Positions 7,825 to 16,153 of a stretch of DNA of 64,000 nt are shown here, in pieces (within the stretch, counting starts at the first letter, position 1; each line of letters opens with the position of its first letter). Origin of the DNA: Thermoplasmata archaeon (GTDB lineage: Archaea; Thermoplasmatota; Thermoplasmata; Thermoplasmatales; GCA-001856825); assembly GCA_021792355.1 (NCBI GenBank), contig JAJYUV010000006.1, positions 1-64,000 of the forward strand, written 5' to 3'. The notes below the pieces were generated by a model. That model made no database searches. It was not told the origin of the DNA and saw nothing but the letters and a program-made list of their open reading frames with translations. The position numbers were made by a program, and so were the translations under genes.

Positions 7825-8480
7825 ACTATGAACGATTCGCCTGGTTTAAGAATGGGTACCTTGAACTCTTCTCCTAGTGCATCCCTAAGCTCTTTGGGAT
7901 TGGAGTCTATAGGAGGGAAAGTACCGTAGTGCATCGGAATGACTACCTCCGATCCTATCATCCTTGCAGCCATTGCAGCTTCTTTCGGTCCCATTGTGAA
8001 GAAGCCTCCGGTTGGAAGCAGTGAGACCTTTGGCCTGTACATCTGCCCGATCAGCTTCATGTCGCCAAACAGACCGGTATCACCTGCGTGATATATTGTA
8101 ACTCCGTCTGCCGTTATAACCGCACCTGCGCAGTTACCGCTGTGCACGGCTGGGACGAGCCCAATTTTAATATTACCGAAATCTACCTGGTTTCCAATAT
8201 TCATTCCAATAAGTCTCTCCTCTGGAATATTTTCCTTCGAACCAGGTAGTACATTCTCAAACATAGAAACGAGTTTTGCATCTTTATTCCTAGCGATCTC
8301 GAACGCATCTCCGAGGTGATCGTCGTGATTATGAGTGACGATGACGAAGTCGACCTTCTTTAGATCCTCCGGTTTTATCGGTGATTTTGGATTGTTTCTT
8401 AGGAAAGGATCGACTAATACCACTACCTTTTGAAAGTCTATCTGCCATGCGGCATGACCATACCATGTTAGCTTGACCAT
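7821..8480 (-). CDS. UPF0173 metal-dependent hydrolase (metallo-beta-lactamase fold)
   Basis: A 219-aa protein beginning MVKLTWYGHAAWQI, the typical UPF0173 start. The metallo-beta-lactamase metal motif THNHDDH, a downstream AVHSGNC histidine, the AGDTG aspartate and MHYGTFP histidine give the full set of ligands. Family members are cytoplasmic hydrolases without an agreed substrate. A good Shine-Dalgarno (GGAGTGG) lies about 8 nt before the ATG. The stop overlaps the start of the ROK kinase gene, so the two are co-expressed and may share a sugar-phosphate or lactone-related job (inference). Confidence 0.85.
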   Translation of the reverse strand: MVKLTWYGHAAWQIDFQKVVVLVDPFLRNNPKSPIKPEDLKKVDFVIVTHNHDDHLGDAFEIARNKDAKLVSMFENVLPGSKENIPEERLIGMNIGNQVDFGNIKIGLVPAVHSGNCAGAVITADGVTIYHAGDTGLFGDMKLIGQMYRPKVSLLPTGGFFTMGPKEAAMAARMIGSEVVIPMHYGTFPPIDSNPKELRDALGEEFKVPILKPGESFIV

Positions 8481-8559
8481 AGCTGTTCCACTCCTTTAGC
8501 TGATTATCAATACCAAATAAAAGATTTTGTTAGTAATTTCATTTATACCAAAAATTGAT

Positions 8560-9444
8560 TCATAGTCCCTTTCTTGCAGCAAGCAGGCTTTCCATGAAAC
8601 TCGCTCTTACCCCTTCCGTGTCTTCGCCTGTAATCTTGAGGGTAATCTTCACAAGGTAGGTTTCTCTTCCAATTTCTTCCACGCTAGTGCTGAAATCTGT
8701 TATTTCCTTAATCTTAGAGACTATAGATTCAATATTCTTCTTTAATACTTCATAGTCAACACTATTCATTAATTCAGTTCTGACTTGTATTTTGTTTCTA
8801 ATCGGATTTACAGTCGTTGCACCTTGAATTACTATGCTGTTGGGTATCTTGAGAACTGTTCCATCGTCTTCTACGATGGTCGTGAAGTTCATTGATATGT
8901 CGTCAACTCTTCCTGCGATCTTCCATCTGAACTCATCCCTAGAGAGATATTTCGGAGGATATGAAGGGAGCATGTAGGAGTACTGCCAACTGTTGAACTC
9001 AATGAAGTCTCCAGGAGCAAATGGTCTGGTCCAGATCAACAGTATCCCGCTAAAGAAGTTTGAAAGAATCTGCTGCGCTGCAAGTCCTATTATGGCCCCA
9101 GCAAAGGCACTACCGAGGATTATCGAGCTCAAGTCGACTCCTAGCAGTGCAAGAACTGCTAAAAGGATGACAAAGTATCCGATTATAGATACTAGGAATA
9201 GTAGAGGTCGTACGTACCTCTTCTGGATCCTCCGCTCAAGCGCAGTTTGGAGAGTTTTAAGAATGAATCTCAATGCTATGTAAAGTATGACACCGAACAG
9301 GAGAGCTTGGATGTCTCCGGTATAAGGTCTGTACGCAATCGGTACTATTGAAAATATCCTCGTGAGAAAGAAAACAAGGGCAATCAGTATCAAACCGGTT
9401 AGGACTATCCACCATATCCGACTGATTATTCCTGTTTTCTCCAT
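8560..9444 (-). CDS. MscS-family mechanosensitive channel
   Basis: A 294-aa membrane protein (from ATG at 9444). Transmembrane segments lie at about residues 7-30, 40-60 and 75-105. These are followed by the Gly/Ala-rich MscS pore helix (SSIILGSAFAGAIIGLAAQQ) and the cytoplasmic beta domain with PFAPGDFIEF. The beta domain has a roughly 35-residue insertion, rich in Tyr and Pro, between PFAPGDFIEF and the usual GRVDDI segment. A TATA-like TTTATTA lies about 25 nt before this ATG, favouring it over a TTG five codons earlier. The probable role is release of solutes on osmotic downshock. Confidence 0.85.
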   Translation of the reverse strand: MEKTGIISRIWWIVLTGLILIALVFFLTRIFSIVPIAYRPYTGDIQALLFGVILYIALRFILKTLQTALERRIQKRYVRPLLFLVSIIGYFVILLAVLALLGVDLSSIILGSAFAGAIIGLAAQQILSNFFSGILLIWTRPFAPGDFIEFNSWQYSYMLPSYPPKYLSRDEFRWKIAGRVDDISMNFTTIVEDDGTVLKIPNSIVIQGATTVNPIRNKIQVRTELMNSVDYEVLKKNIESIVSKIKEITDFSTSVEEIGRETYLVKITLKITGEDTEGVRASFMESLLAARKGL

Positions 9445-9545
9445 TGCTGCCTGACGCAATTATTTAATAAAAATTTTGTGCGGACAGTTAGCTATCCCAC
9501 CCTCAGACTAATCAGGTTTAATATGCCAATTTTATTAAGGGGAAG

Positions 9546-10190
9546 ATGGCCACATACAGAGTCACTTATAAGAAGAGAAACTTCTCTAAGAAAGAGTTAC
9601 AAGACATAGCCATTTCCGTGGTCACCCTTTCTGTAGCCCTGTTTTTGATTATAATCAGATCATCATTCAAAGTCAATGGGATTAATGTCCACCCAGCATT
9701 GCTATTGGCCCTGGCGATTGGGTTCTTGATGACAATAACGGCCTTCCTTATCCACGAAATGAGCCATAAGTTCACTGCCATACACTATGGGGCCTGGTCT
9801 GAATTTAGAATGTGGCCTATGGGATTGGTGCTAACGATAATAACCGGACTCATTGGTTTCCTTTTTGCCCTACCGGGGGCTGTGTACTTTGCAAGCTACA
9901 GGAATCCTATCAGAGAGGGAAAAATCGCACTAGCGGGACCAATTGCTAATATGGTGATGGGAATAGTACTGCTTCCCGTCCTGCTATTCGTCACGATGCC
10001 TCTAAATGCCTTTGCTGCCGTATTTTTCCTGGTTTACATAAACCTTTGGCTTGGTCTATTCAATCTAGTTCCCATACCACCACTAGATGGGAGCAAGGTC
10101 TTCGCTTGGAACAAAATGTACTGGGGAATTACATTTGCTGTGGCGGCAGTGCTTGTTGGCTACTTTTTCATTTCATTCGGAATCCTATAA
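9546..10190 (+). CDS. Small M50 (site-2 protease-like) membrane peptidase
   Basis: A 214-aa membrane protein with about six hydrophobic segments. The metalloprotease motif is HEMSH (H-E-x-x-H) near residue 75, and the second zinc-ligand region NLVPIPPLDGSK (N-x-x-P-x-x-x-x-D-G) is near residues 173-184. This is the minimal intramembrane protease core with no PDZ domain, unlike the larger M50 protein at 18722-20194. A purine-rich AAGGGGAAG just before the ATG can serve as ribosome-binding site. The substrate is unknown. Confidence 0.85.
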   Translation: MATYRVTYKKRNFSKKELQDIAISVVTLSVALFLIIIRSSFKVNGINVHPALLLALAIGFLMTITAFLIHEMSHKFTAIHYGAWSEFRMWPMGLVLTIITGLIGFLFALPGAVYFASYRNPIREGKIALAGPIANMVMGIVLLPVLLFVTMPLNAFAAVFFLVYINLWLGLFNLVPIPPLDGSKVFAWNKMYWGITFAVAAVLVGYFFISFGIL

Positions 10191-10262
10191 ACGAAGGAGC
10201 CACACCAATATTTATTAGGTGCCGTCACCAGCTCAGAGACGACCAGGTTATGTTTTTCCGTT

Positions 10263-10928
10263 CTATGCTTTATCCTGCTCGGATAACGCTTTTCTTTCGT
10301 TCGCACGCTTTTTTGCGTAAAAGCGGTAAATAAAATAGGCAATGAAAGCGACAATGAAAGCTGCAAGAAGAATCAGACCAATGTTCGTGACGATTGGAAC
10401 TAGTTTACTCCACGCTTTCCCTAAAACGTAGCCTCCTGCAGCAAGTGCGGTAGACCAGATTATAGAACCTGTTAATGTGAATATAGAAAACTTAACTATG
10501 TTCATCTTGGAGATACCGGCCGGGATGCTCATATACGATCTGAAACCTGGCACAAACCTGCCGAAAAACACGGTCCACTCCCCCTTAGCATCAAACCATT
10601 TCTCCGTCCTTATGAGATGTTCCTCTTTCAGACCCACATACCTGCCTATGTAAAGAATAAGGGGTCTGCCTCCGAAGAGAGCTATGTAGAACAGTATTAC
10701 ATTTCCAACAAAACCGCCTATGGATCCAGCCAAGGCAAAAACCACGAATAATGGGAAATTACCGGATGACAAGAATCCTCCGAAAACCATTATGACTTCT
10801 GAAGGGAATGGCAACCCAACTCCTTCAAGGACCATCAGTAGAAATACTCCAGCAGGACCCAAGCTACCCATTATAGCATACGATTCTTGCAGTATGTAAG
10901 CAATAATTCCTGATATAGAGAAGGCCAC
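10263..10928 (-). CDS. DedA family membrane protein
   Basis: A 221-aa polytopic protein with a GTG start. The DedA/SNARE-associated (VTT) core is seen as LEGVGLPFPSEVIMVFGG, then the GRFVPGFRSYMSIPAG motif and a C-terminal helix pair. DedA proteins are envelope proteins proposed to flip lipid carriers such as undecaprenyl phosphate or phospholipids. The C-terminal tail is strongly basic (YAKKRANERK). It is convergent with the small M50 peptidase, 72 nt apart. Confidence 0.88.
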   Translation of the reverse strand: MAFSISGIIAYILQESYAIMGSLGPAGVFLLMVLEGVGLPFPSEVIMVFGGFLSSGNFPLFVVFALAGSIGGFVGNVILFYIALFGGRPLILYIGRYVGLKEEHLIRTEKWFDAKGEWTVFFGRFVPGFRSYMSIPAGISKMNIVKFSIFTLTGSIIWSTALAAGGYVLGKAWSKLVPIVTNIGLILLAAFIVAFIAYFIYRFYAKKRANERKALSEQDKA

Positions 10929-11129
10929 CCTGTTTCAGAGAGTTATGTAAACTAGTAATTAAATTTACCTTCAACAGTTGAGATGATCTCTTTAAATGAC
11001 TTGATATTAAATTGAAGTGGGTCCATATTATCCCATAAATTTGCTTAATGACTTATGATCATTTTCATTCTCGACTAATCAATTGACTTATTATTGAGTT
11101 AACCATGCGATTACGTTCCGGGAATTGGT

Positions 11130-11759
11130 ATGAAGGTTGATGCTGAAGAAAGGTTGGAGAAACTTAAAAGGAAATACTCTCACTATGGTGAAATCTATGA
11201 TTATAATAAAGATGGTTCCACAGAGGAATCTAGAATCCCGTGGAATATCGCCAAGCTGGTCGTCCTAGAAAGAGACGGGTACAGGTGCAGAATTTGTGGT
11301 GAGTCTCCTATAGTTTCAGAGAGAATAGATAGCGTTGATAGATTGAGGGTTGAAGTCGAGGTACATCACATCATACCAAGGATAGCAGGTGGTTCGGACT
11401 CTACCAGGAATCTCATAACCCTCTGTAAGGCCTGCCACATCAAGACATTCAAGAACGATTATAGTGGGTTGCCGTCCGTGGGAAAGAGACTAGATGAAAG
11501 TGTAGAAATTTTGACCAACAGCAGCATGTTAATAAAGTACGGAAACAACTGCAGGAACTTTAAGTTGGATTCTTTCAGTTATAGGAATGCTGAAATAACA
11601 TTAAAAGAGCCAATGGATTGTAAGATCTGTGACTTTCCAAGCCTGAAGAGAGTATACGACATAATCTTTGAAATGGAACTTGACATTGAGGAAATTGTAA
11701 TTAAAGATAAAAAAAGTAAATATTGTATGGGAATAATCGAGAAAAATTACTCCCACTAG
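11130..11759 (+). CDS. HNH endonuclease domain protein
   Basis: A 209-aa protein. An HNH nuclease core lies at about residues 45-112: LERDGYRCRICGES, EVHHIIPRIAGGSDSTRNLITLCKACH, with two CxxC-type zinc pairs and the catalytic HH and N. The C-terminal ~95 residues are not recognised; they contain further Cys (a CKIC pair) and a Lys-rich end. No methylase, restriction subunit or phage gene is adjacent. The last third is AT-rich relative to its neighbours. Its stop codon overlaps the stop of the convergent ssDNA-binding protein gene by 3 nt. It may be a repair nuclease or a homing/defence-derived gene; the sequence does not decide. Confidence 0.75.
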   Translation: MKVDAEERLEKLKRKYSHYGEIYDYNKDGSTEESRIPWNIAKLVVLERDGYRCRICGESPIVSERIDSVDRLRVEVEVHHIIPRIAGGSDSTRNLITLCKACHIKTFKNDYSGLPSVGKRLDESVEILTNSSMLIKYGNNCRNFKLDSFSYRNAEITLKEPMDCKICDFPSLKRVYDIIFEMELDIEEIVIKDKKSKYCMGIIEKNYSH

Positions 11760-12178
11760 AATCTGTTTCTAAAATTCCTGTTATTGTTAAAGCTTCTTCT
11801 GGGTCTTCTGTCAACCTCGTCTGGCTGATACTCTTTTTCGCTCATGTCGAGGGACTCGTTAACAGAATCAACAGGAGTTTCTGATTTCTTTATTGCTCCG
11901 TATTTACCAACGTTGAGTCTCATGTGCCCCCTAACAAAGCTTACGTATCCATTCTCTACGACAATGCTGTCGCCGTTTTCTACCTGGCTCACTTGTTCAT
12001 TCCAGAGTGACATTGTCACTTTTCCAGTCTCGTCGCCTAGGACTGCCTCGGTAACTTTCTTCTGTTCGCCATACCTTGTCTGTATGTCTTTTGCTTCGCC
12101 AACATTCAAAACCTTTGCCAAAACAGTCACTCTCTTGGATCCCTGGTTGAGATCCTTCACTTTTGTAAATTCGTCCAT
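11756..12178 (-). CDS. ssb: Single-stranded DNA-binding protein (OB fold)
   Basis: A 140-aa protein with one OB-fold at about residues 5-95 (KVLNVGEAKDIQTRYGEQKKVTEAVLGDETGKVTMSLW in outline). An acidic linker follows, then a basic Arg/Asn-rich tail (RRPRRSFNNNRNFRNRF). This is the layout of the short archaeal RPA/SSB-like proteins of Thermoplasmata and Sulfolobus, which coat ssDNA in replication and repair. A TATA-like TATATACG lies about 75 nt upstream. Hjc and RFC small subunit genes are a few kb away. Confidence 0.82.
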   Translation of the reverse strand: MDEFTKVKDLNQGSKRVTVLAKVLNVGEAKDIQTRYGEQKKVTEAVLGDETGKVTMSLWNEQVSQVENGDSIVVENGYVSFVRGHMRLNVGKYGAIKKSETPVDSVNESLDMSEKEYQPDEVDRRPRRSFNNNRNFRNRF

Positions 12179-13099
12179 ATACTACCAATCCTTTGTCTAG
12201 AGCTATTTGCTCAACATCTGCAGATTGACGTGCTTATTAACCTTTTCTACTATCGTATATAAAGAAGAATCGAGGAATGCCGATTCGTGAGAGTTCAAAA
12301 GGTTCTAAATTAGAACATTTGCATAGCCATATTAGTATCGAAATATAGAATAGAAAATAACGGGAACTGTTGCAGTAGTTTCAGTTCACTATCTTGAGTG
12401 TCAACTACCATTCCGCTCTTTGTTTACTGGTAACCGTTGTTCACGCTTCTTTTCCCTCGAATCAAAAATTAAGATGTCATTGAGTAAAGTCCTATTGCAA
12501 TTAGATCATTACAAGAAGCATTCATTCTTGATTTGAAAATAGGTTATGAAAAATATTAAAAGGACTTTATTGGCGCGCTAGGGTTCATTGCACTCAGTGA
12601 CCTCCGTCGAAAAAGTTTTACCAAATTATACATAGTTATTTTCCAACAAACAAAGTTATCTACATCTTAAAAAATCCATTAGAAGTACAAGCTGCAGAGA
12701 TACCAACCAATGAGATATGGTGATTCTATAAACCTCACTAGCTTCCCATCTAAACAAACACTCTGGCGCCAGACCAATCTGACCAACAACCAGACAAATT
12801 GAACCTTTTAACTGCCAGCTTCAAATTAATTCTTATTTCAATAAGATTATCGAATTTAATTCGTATTCTAAAGTCGTATTCGAATTACATTATTCATACT
12901 AGCCAATTAACGGATGATATTCCTATAATTTACACCTATTCTCAATTCCAAAAAAGGTCGAAAAATTATTTTTCATTTCTTAATATAGTTCGAATTTGAA
13001 TTGTACTCTATTAACAATATAATATTTGGTATTTTCTTTAGGAGTAAAAAATTAAACTTTAAATAGAGGTGTTTCCTCTGAGCTATCGGTGAACAACTG
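12179..13099. other. Gene-free AT-rich region between ssb and speD
   Basis: About 920 nt with no convincing coding sequence. A TATA-like element for ssb lies near 12255. TAAAGTCCT (12485-12493) and AGGACTTTA (12561-12569) are a perfect 9-bp inverted pair 67 nt apart, which could form a long hairpin. The right third is very AT-rich and carries several TTCGAA-type palindromes, given as a separate entry. CTTTAAATAG at 13057-13066 is a likely TATA element for speD. It could be a regulatory region, an RNA gene or a replication-associated element. Confidence 0.5.
12820..12997. repeat. Cluster of AT-rich palindromes around TTCGAA / AATT cores
   Basis: TTCAAATTAATTC (12820-12832), CGAATTTAATTCG (12851-12863, a perfect 5-bp inverted repeat with 3-nt centre), ATTCGAAT (12878-12885, perfect palindrome) and GTTCGAATTTGAATTG from 12988 recur within 180 nt. 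The repetition of one core in both orientations is more regular than plain AT-richness, but the elements are short and degenerate. Confidence 0.4.
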
Positions 13100-13489
13100 G
13101 TGTCGATAGGGATTCATCTTGTTGGGGACCTTAAGGGCGTAGAGCCCGAGAAGATATCCAACTCTGAAGTGATGCAGGAAGTAATGGAATCTGCTGTTAA
13201 GTACGGAAGGCTTACTAAAATCAGGTCGTATTACCATCAATTTTCTCCAGGAGGAGTAAGTGGAATTATTTTGCTTGCAGAATCGCACCTAAGTTTTCAT
13301 ACGTGGCCAGAATATGGACTTGTAGCACTGGACATTTTTACTTGCGGTCCTTCAGAAAACGCGGAATCCGCACTAGAGTACATACTCGGTAAACTCACAC
13401 CTACCAGTATAGAATACAAGAGAATAGAAAGAGGAGTGGAATTTCCAAGGGGAAGTCAGAAAGAAAGATTGGCTGAAGCGATTGCTTAA
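13100..13489 (+). CDS. speD: S-adenosylmethionine decarboxylase proenzyme
   Basis: A 129-aa proenzyme of the short bacterial/archaeal type. The self-cleavage site is visible in LLAESHLSFHTWPE, where cleavage at Glu-Ser makes the pyruvoyl group, and CG in FTCGPSE provides the catalytic Cys. It makes decarboxylated SAM as aminopropyl donor for spermidine. It starts at GTG with GGTGA 7 nt before it. It ends 1 nt from the convergent hjc gene. Agmatinase and eIF5A genes lie 3 kb away. Confidence 0.95.
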   Translation: MSIGIHLVGDLKGVEPEKISNSEVMQEVMESAVKYGRLTKIRSYYHQFSPGGVSGIILLAESHLSFHTWPEYGLVALDIFTCGPSENAESALEYILGKLTPTSIEYKRIERGVEFPRGSQKERLAEAIA

Positions 13490-13490
13490 A

Positions 13491-13997
13491 TTAAAATAGA
13501 TATTCTAACAGAGAAGTAAGTTGTAGACCTTTTTCCCATTTCATTGAAAAAGAGCCACCTTTGGTAACATCTAATTTTGGAACTATCTTTGCAAACATTC
13601 TGTACCTACCTTCGTAATCGGAATCAAAGGTAAAGATTCGCCAAGGATCCCCGTTGACATTCTTCAATCTGTAGGCGTACAGGGGCATGACCTTAGTCTT
13701 TGAAATCATCTCTACATACTCTTCGGCCTGTTCTTGTGACCTGTTTGAAGAGGATGAAAAGTTTAGAATTCTCTCCTTGGAACTCTTAATCTCTATTGGG
13801 ATGCTTAGATCATGCCTGAGGATGATTATATCAAATCCATGACTTCCTGCGGCGCGAACTACCAGGAATGGTCTGGACTTAATTCTATCCTTAACATCCT
13901 CTCTGATCCACCTAATTTTTTCCAACTTTTCCGGGTTTCCGGCAAGAATGAGTTTTAGTTCCCTTTCATAAACAGATCCGTTCGGCGCGGTATCCAC
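13491..13997 (-). CDS. hjc: Holliday junction resolvase Hjc
   Basis: A 168-aa protein of the archaeal Hjc nuclease family. It has the N-terminal YERELK, then VVRAAGSHGFDIIILR and IPIEIKSSKE, the E...D...E-x-K metal-dependent nuclease set. It is longer than typical Hjc (~125-140 aa), with extra residues at the C-terminus. It resolves four-way junctions in recombination and fork repair. It starts 3 nt after the RFC small subunit gene and is probably co-transcribed with it. Confidence 0.85.
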   Translation of the reverse strand: MDTAPNGSVYERELKLILAGNPEKLEKIRWIREDVKDRIKSRPFLVVRAAGSHGFDIIILRHDLSIPIEIKSSKERILNFSSSSNRSQEQAEEYVEMISKTKVMPLYAYRLKNVNGDPWRIFTFDSDYEGRYRMFAKIVPKLDVTKGGSFSMKWEKGLQLTSLLEYLF

Positions 13998-14000
13998 CCC

Positions 14001-14954
14001 TCATTTCGCACCCTTACTGAACAGATAGCCCAGAAAACTCTCCAGCTGTATTATCTCCCTCGCCCCTTCCGATATCCTAAAATCTATATCTCCCAGCGCA
14101 GATAGGATATCTGCTTTCAGAGCGTCCTCTACGGGTAAATCATAGACTACTCTGTGGAATTGTTCAACAACGTCTTGTCCGGATATTCCCTGTTTTATCA
14201 CAGCATCTTCCAGCATAGACTTGGCCTTCGAGATATCGCCCTTGAGTGCAAGTGACAGTACCTGAACCGCCCATTCTTTGTGAACTAGGCCAGCTGCCTC
14301 ATATATGGTGTTGACTGTGACCTTGGGAGAGTAGGTTGCCGCAACCTGTAGCGTGTTTATGGCCTTCCTCATGTCTCCATAGGACAACTCTGCAATTATA
14401 TCTAGTGACTTTTTCTCGTAGTCAATGCCCTCTTTCTTAAGTATTTCCGCTAGGGCAGCGACTACTGATTCTGTAGGAATAGATTTGAACCTGAATATCG
14501 CAGTCCTTGATTGGATTGGTTCGATGATCTTGGACGAATAGTTGCAGGAAATGATGAACCTTGTTGTCCTAGTGAAGTTCTCCATAGTTCTTCTAAGAGC
14601 TGCTTGTGCTTCGTCTGTCATATAATCTGCTTCGTCCAAGAAGAGAATCTTAAACCCGAGAGGATTGCTCGGAAGAATCCTGGAGTAATCTTTTACGGTC
14701 TCCCTGACCATCTTTATCCCTCTGTCATCCGAAGCATTTAGCTCCAGGAAATTCTCCTTCCACGATTCTCCATACAGTTCCCTAGCAAGAACTATCGCGG
14801 CTGTAGTCTTTCCTGTACCGGGAGGTCCTGAAAAGAGGAGGTGCGGTATGTTCTTTTGCTGAATATAACTCTTTAGTCTTTCAACAACGACATTCTGTCC
14901 GACTACCTCACTGAGCCTCTTCGGCCTATACTTCTCTATCCAGATCTCGTCCAT
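14001..14954 (-). CDS. rfcS: Replication factor C small subunit
   Basis: A 317-aa AAA+ clamp-loader subunit. Walker A GPPGTGKT is at 43-50 and Walker B LFLDEAD at 104-110. The arginine-finger box reads SRTAIFRF (149-156), so the usual Cys of the SRC motif is Thr here. It loads PCNA onto primed DNA together with RFC large subunit, which is not in this window. A GAGG ribosome-binding site sits 3-4 nt before the ATG and a TATA-like TTATTTATT upstream. The intergenic space is shared with the divergent L10e gene. Confidence 0.95.
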   Translation of the reverse strand: MDEIWIEKYRPKRLSEVVGQNVVVERLKSYIQQKNIPHLLFSGPPGTGKTTAAIVLARELYGESWKENFLELNASDDRGIKMVRETVKDYSRILPSNPLGFKILFLDEADYMTDEAQAALRRTMENFTRTTRFIISCNYSSKIIEPIQSRTAIFRFKSIPTESVVAALAEILKKEGIDYEKKSLDIIAELSYGDMRKAINTLQVAATYSPKVTVNTIYEAAGLVHKEWAVQVLSLALKGDISKAKSMLEDAVIKQGISGQDVVEQFHRVVYDLPVEDALKADILSALGDIDFRISEGAREIIQLESFLGYLFSKGAK

Positions 14955-15013
14955 TTCCTCTGGTAATCATAGTAAACGAATAAATAACCTTTCGTGGATT
15001 TAACTGAGAAGGA

Positions 15014-15022
15014 TTTTATATT
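15014..15022 (+). promoter_or_regulatory. TATA-like box of the L10e gene
   Basis: TTTTATATT is centred about 34 nt before the ATG at 15052. AAGGTAG at 15040-15046 lies between them as a possible ribosome-binding site. Confidence 0.45.
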
Positions 15023-15051
15023 CTGAATCATTTTCCTTGAAGGTAGTGTAA

Positions 15052-15567
15052 ATGGTTAGGAAGCCGGGCAGGATGTATAGGAAGATCACCGGACCCGCCT
15101 ATACGAAGAGGGAATACATGGGAGGAGTCCCAGCATCTAGGATACAGCAGTACGTAGCTGGAGATATTAACGGGAATTATGATATAGAACTGAGATTGGT
15201 GGCGGAAGAATCCTGCCAGATTAGGCATACCGCCCTAGAAGCTGCAAGAATTAAGTCGAATAGACTGCTAATAAGGGACTTTGGTGAGAAAGGATATTTC
15301 ATGAGGGTTAGACCGTTTCCTCACCACATCATAAGGGAACACAAAATGGCAACTGGAGCAGGAGCGGACAGAATTTCCAGTGGAATGAGTCTGTCGTTTG
15401 GAAGGCCGGTTGGAACAGCAGCAAGGGTAAAGAGGGGTTCTACAATACTTATAGTGAGGATTCCAAAGACGGGAGAGAATAAGGCTAAGGAGGCATTGAG
15501 AATGGCGTCTCATAAGCTACCTACACCGTCTAGAGTCGATGTAATAAGTCTAGCTAATCAGTCTTAA
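15052..15567 (+). CDS. rpl10e: Large ribosomal subunit protein eL16-type L10e
   Basis: A 171-aa ribosomal protein L10e (uL16 in the universal scheme). It is recognised by the start MVRKPGRMYRKITGPAYTKR, the RPFPHHIIREHKMATGAGADR segment and AARVKRGSTI. It is full length, with no insertions. It binds 23S rRNA near the peptidyl-transferase and A-site region. Its last 14 nt overlap the convergent DUF835 gene. Confidence 0.96.
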   Translation: MVRKPGRMYRKITGPAYTKREYMGGVPASRIQQYVAGDINGNYDIELRLVAEESCQIRHTALEAARIKSNRLLIRDFGEKGYFMRVRPFPHHIIREHKMATGAGADRISSGMSLSFGRPVGTAARVKRGSTILIVRIPKTGENKAKEALRMASHKLPTPSRVDVISLANQS

Positions 15568-16153
15568 TCCTTATCGTATTTTTGAATTCTTTTTCTATCA
15601 TTGAGAGCTCTGGCTTGCCGATGGCATCTTTGTTCAATGATAGTATGAATATCCCGTTCTTGTCTAGGACTTTATCTTTCAGAACTGTTAGGAATCTCAG
15701 TACGTTTTGAACTGAACTTGAAGTCGAAAATATATAATCCAAACAGTCGATGTACACAACCCCCTTTTCAGTTAGGTTGCTTATAACATATTCTTGTATT
15801 TGACTCAGCTGGGTTGGATTAAAACCACCAATTGACTCATCATATGTTATGGGAGCGAATTTGACATTCTTAAAAGAAGAAAGTGTACTCTTGGTATCCC
15901 TGCTCATCACTACAGCTGGGAACCCCTGATCCGCTACTCCCAAGATTATCTCCATACCTTTCTGGTTTCGCTTTTCATATATGAGATAAGTTTCTCCATA
16001 GACTAGTTTGACCGCAGTTTCTCCATCTTCTCCTGAATACTCCCTTTCAAGACGTTTGATAAATTCTTCGTTCCCCCCATATGCCCTTGCTGCCAGAATT
16101 GCAAATTTTATCCCGTCTTTATATCCTTCCTTGTAGACTTTGTTTTCACTCAT
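15554..16153 (-). CDS. DUF835 domain protein
   Basis: A 199-aa protein. About 50 N-terminal residues with YKDGIKFAILAARAYGG are followed by a DUF835 domain from about residue 50 (YLIYEKRNQKGMEII ... GVVYIDCLDYIFSTSSSVQNVLRFL). DUF835 is mostly found in Thermoplasmata and other euryarchaea, often attached to sensory domains; it resembles P-loop KaiC/RadA-like folds without a Walker motif. The function is unknown. It overlaps the agmatinase gene by 4 nt (ATGA), so it is co-translated with the agmatinase/eIF5A pair. Confidence 0.75.
   Translation of the reverse strand: MSENKVYKEGYKDGIKFAILAARAYGGNEEFIKRLEREYSGEDGETAVKLVYGETYLIYEKRNQKGMEIILGVADQGFPAVVMSRDTKSTLSSFKNVKFAPITYDESIGGFNPTQLSQIQEYVISNLTEKGVVYIDCLDYIFSTSSSVQNVLRFLTVLKDKVLDKNGIFILSLNKDAIGKPELSMIEKEFKNTIRIKTD

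Noticed and set aside
11130..12178. A defence island around the HNH nuclease
   Set aside because: No methylase, helicase, toxin, reverse transcriptase or integrase is adjacent; the flanks are housekeeping genes.
12799..12999. 66-aa frame in the AT-rich gap before speD
   Set aside because: It is made of low-complexity Ile/Ser/Leu codons expected from AT-rich palindromes and has no start signal.
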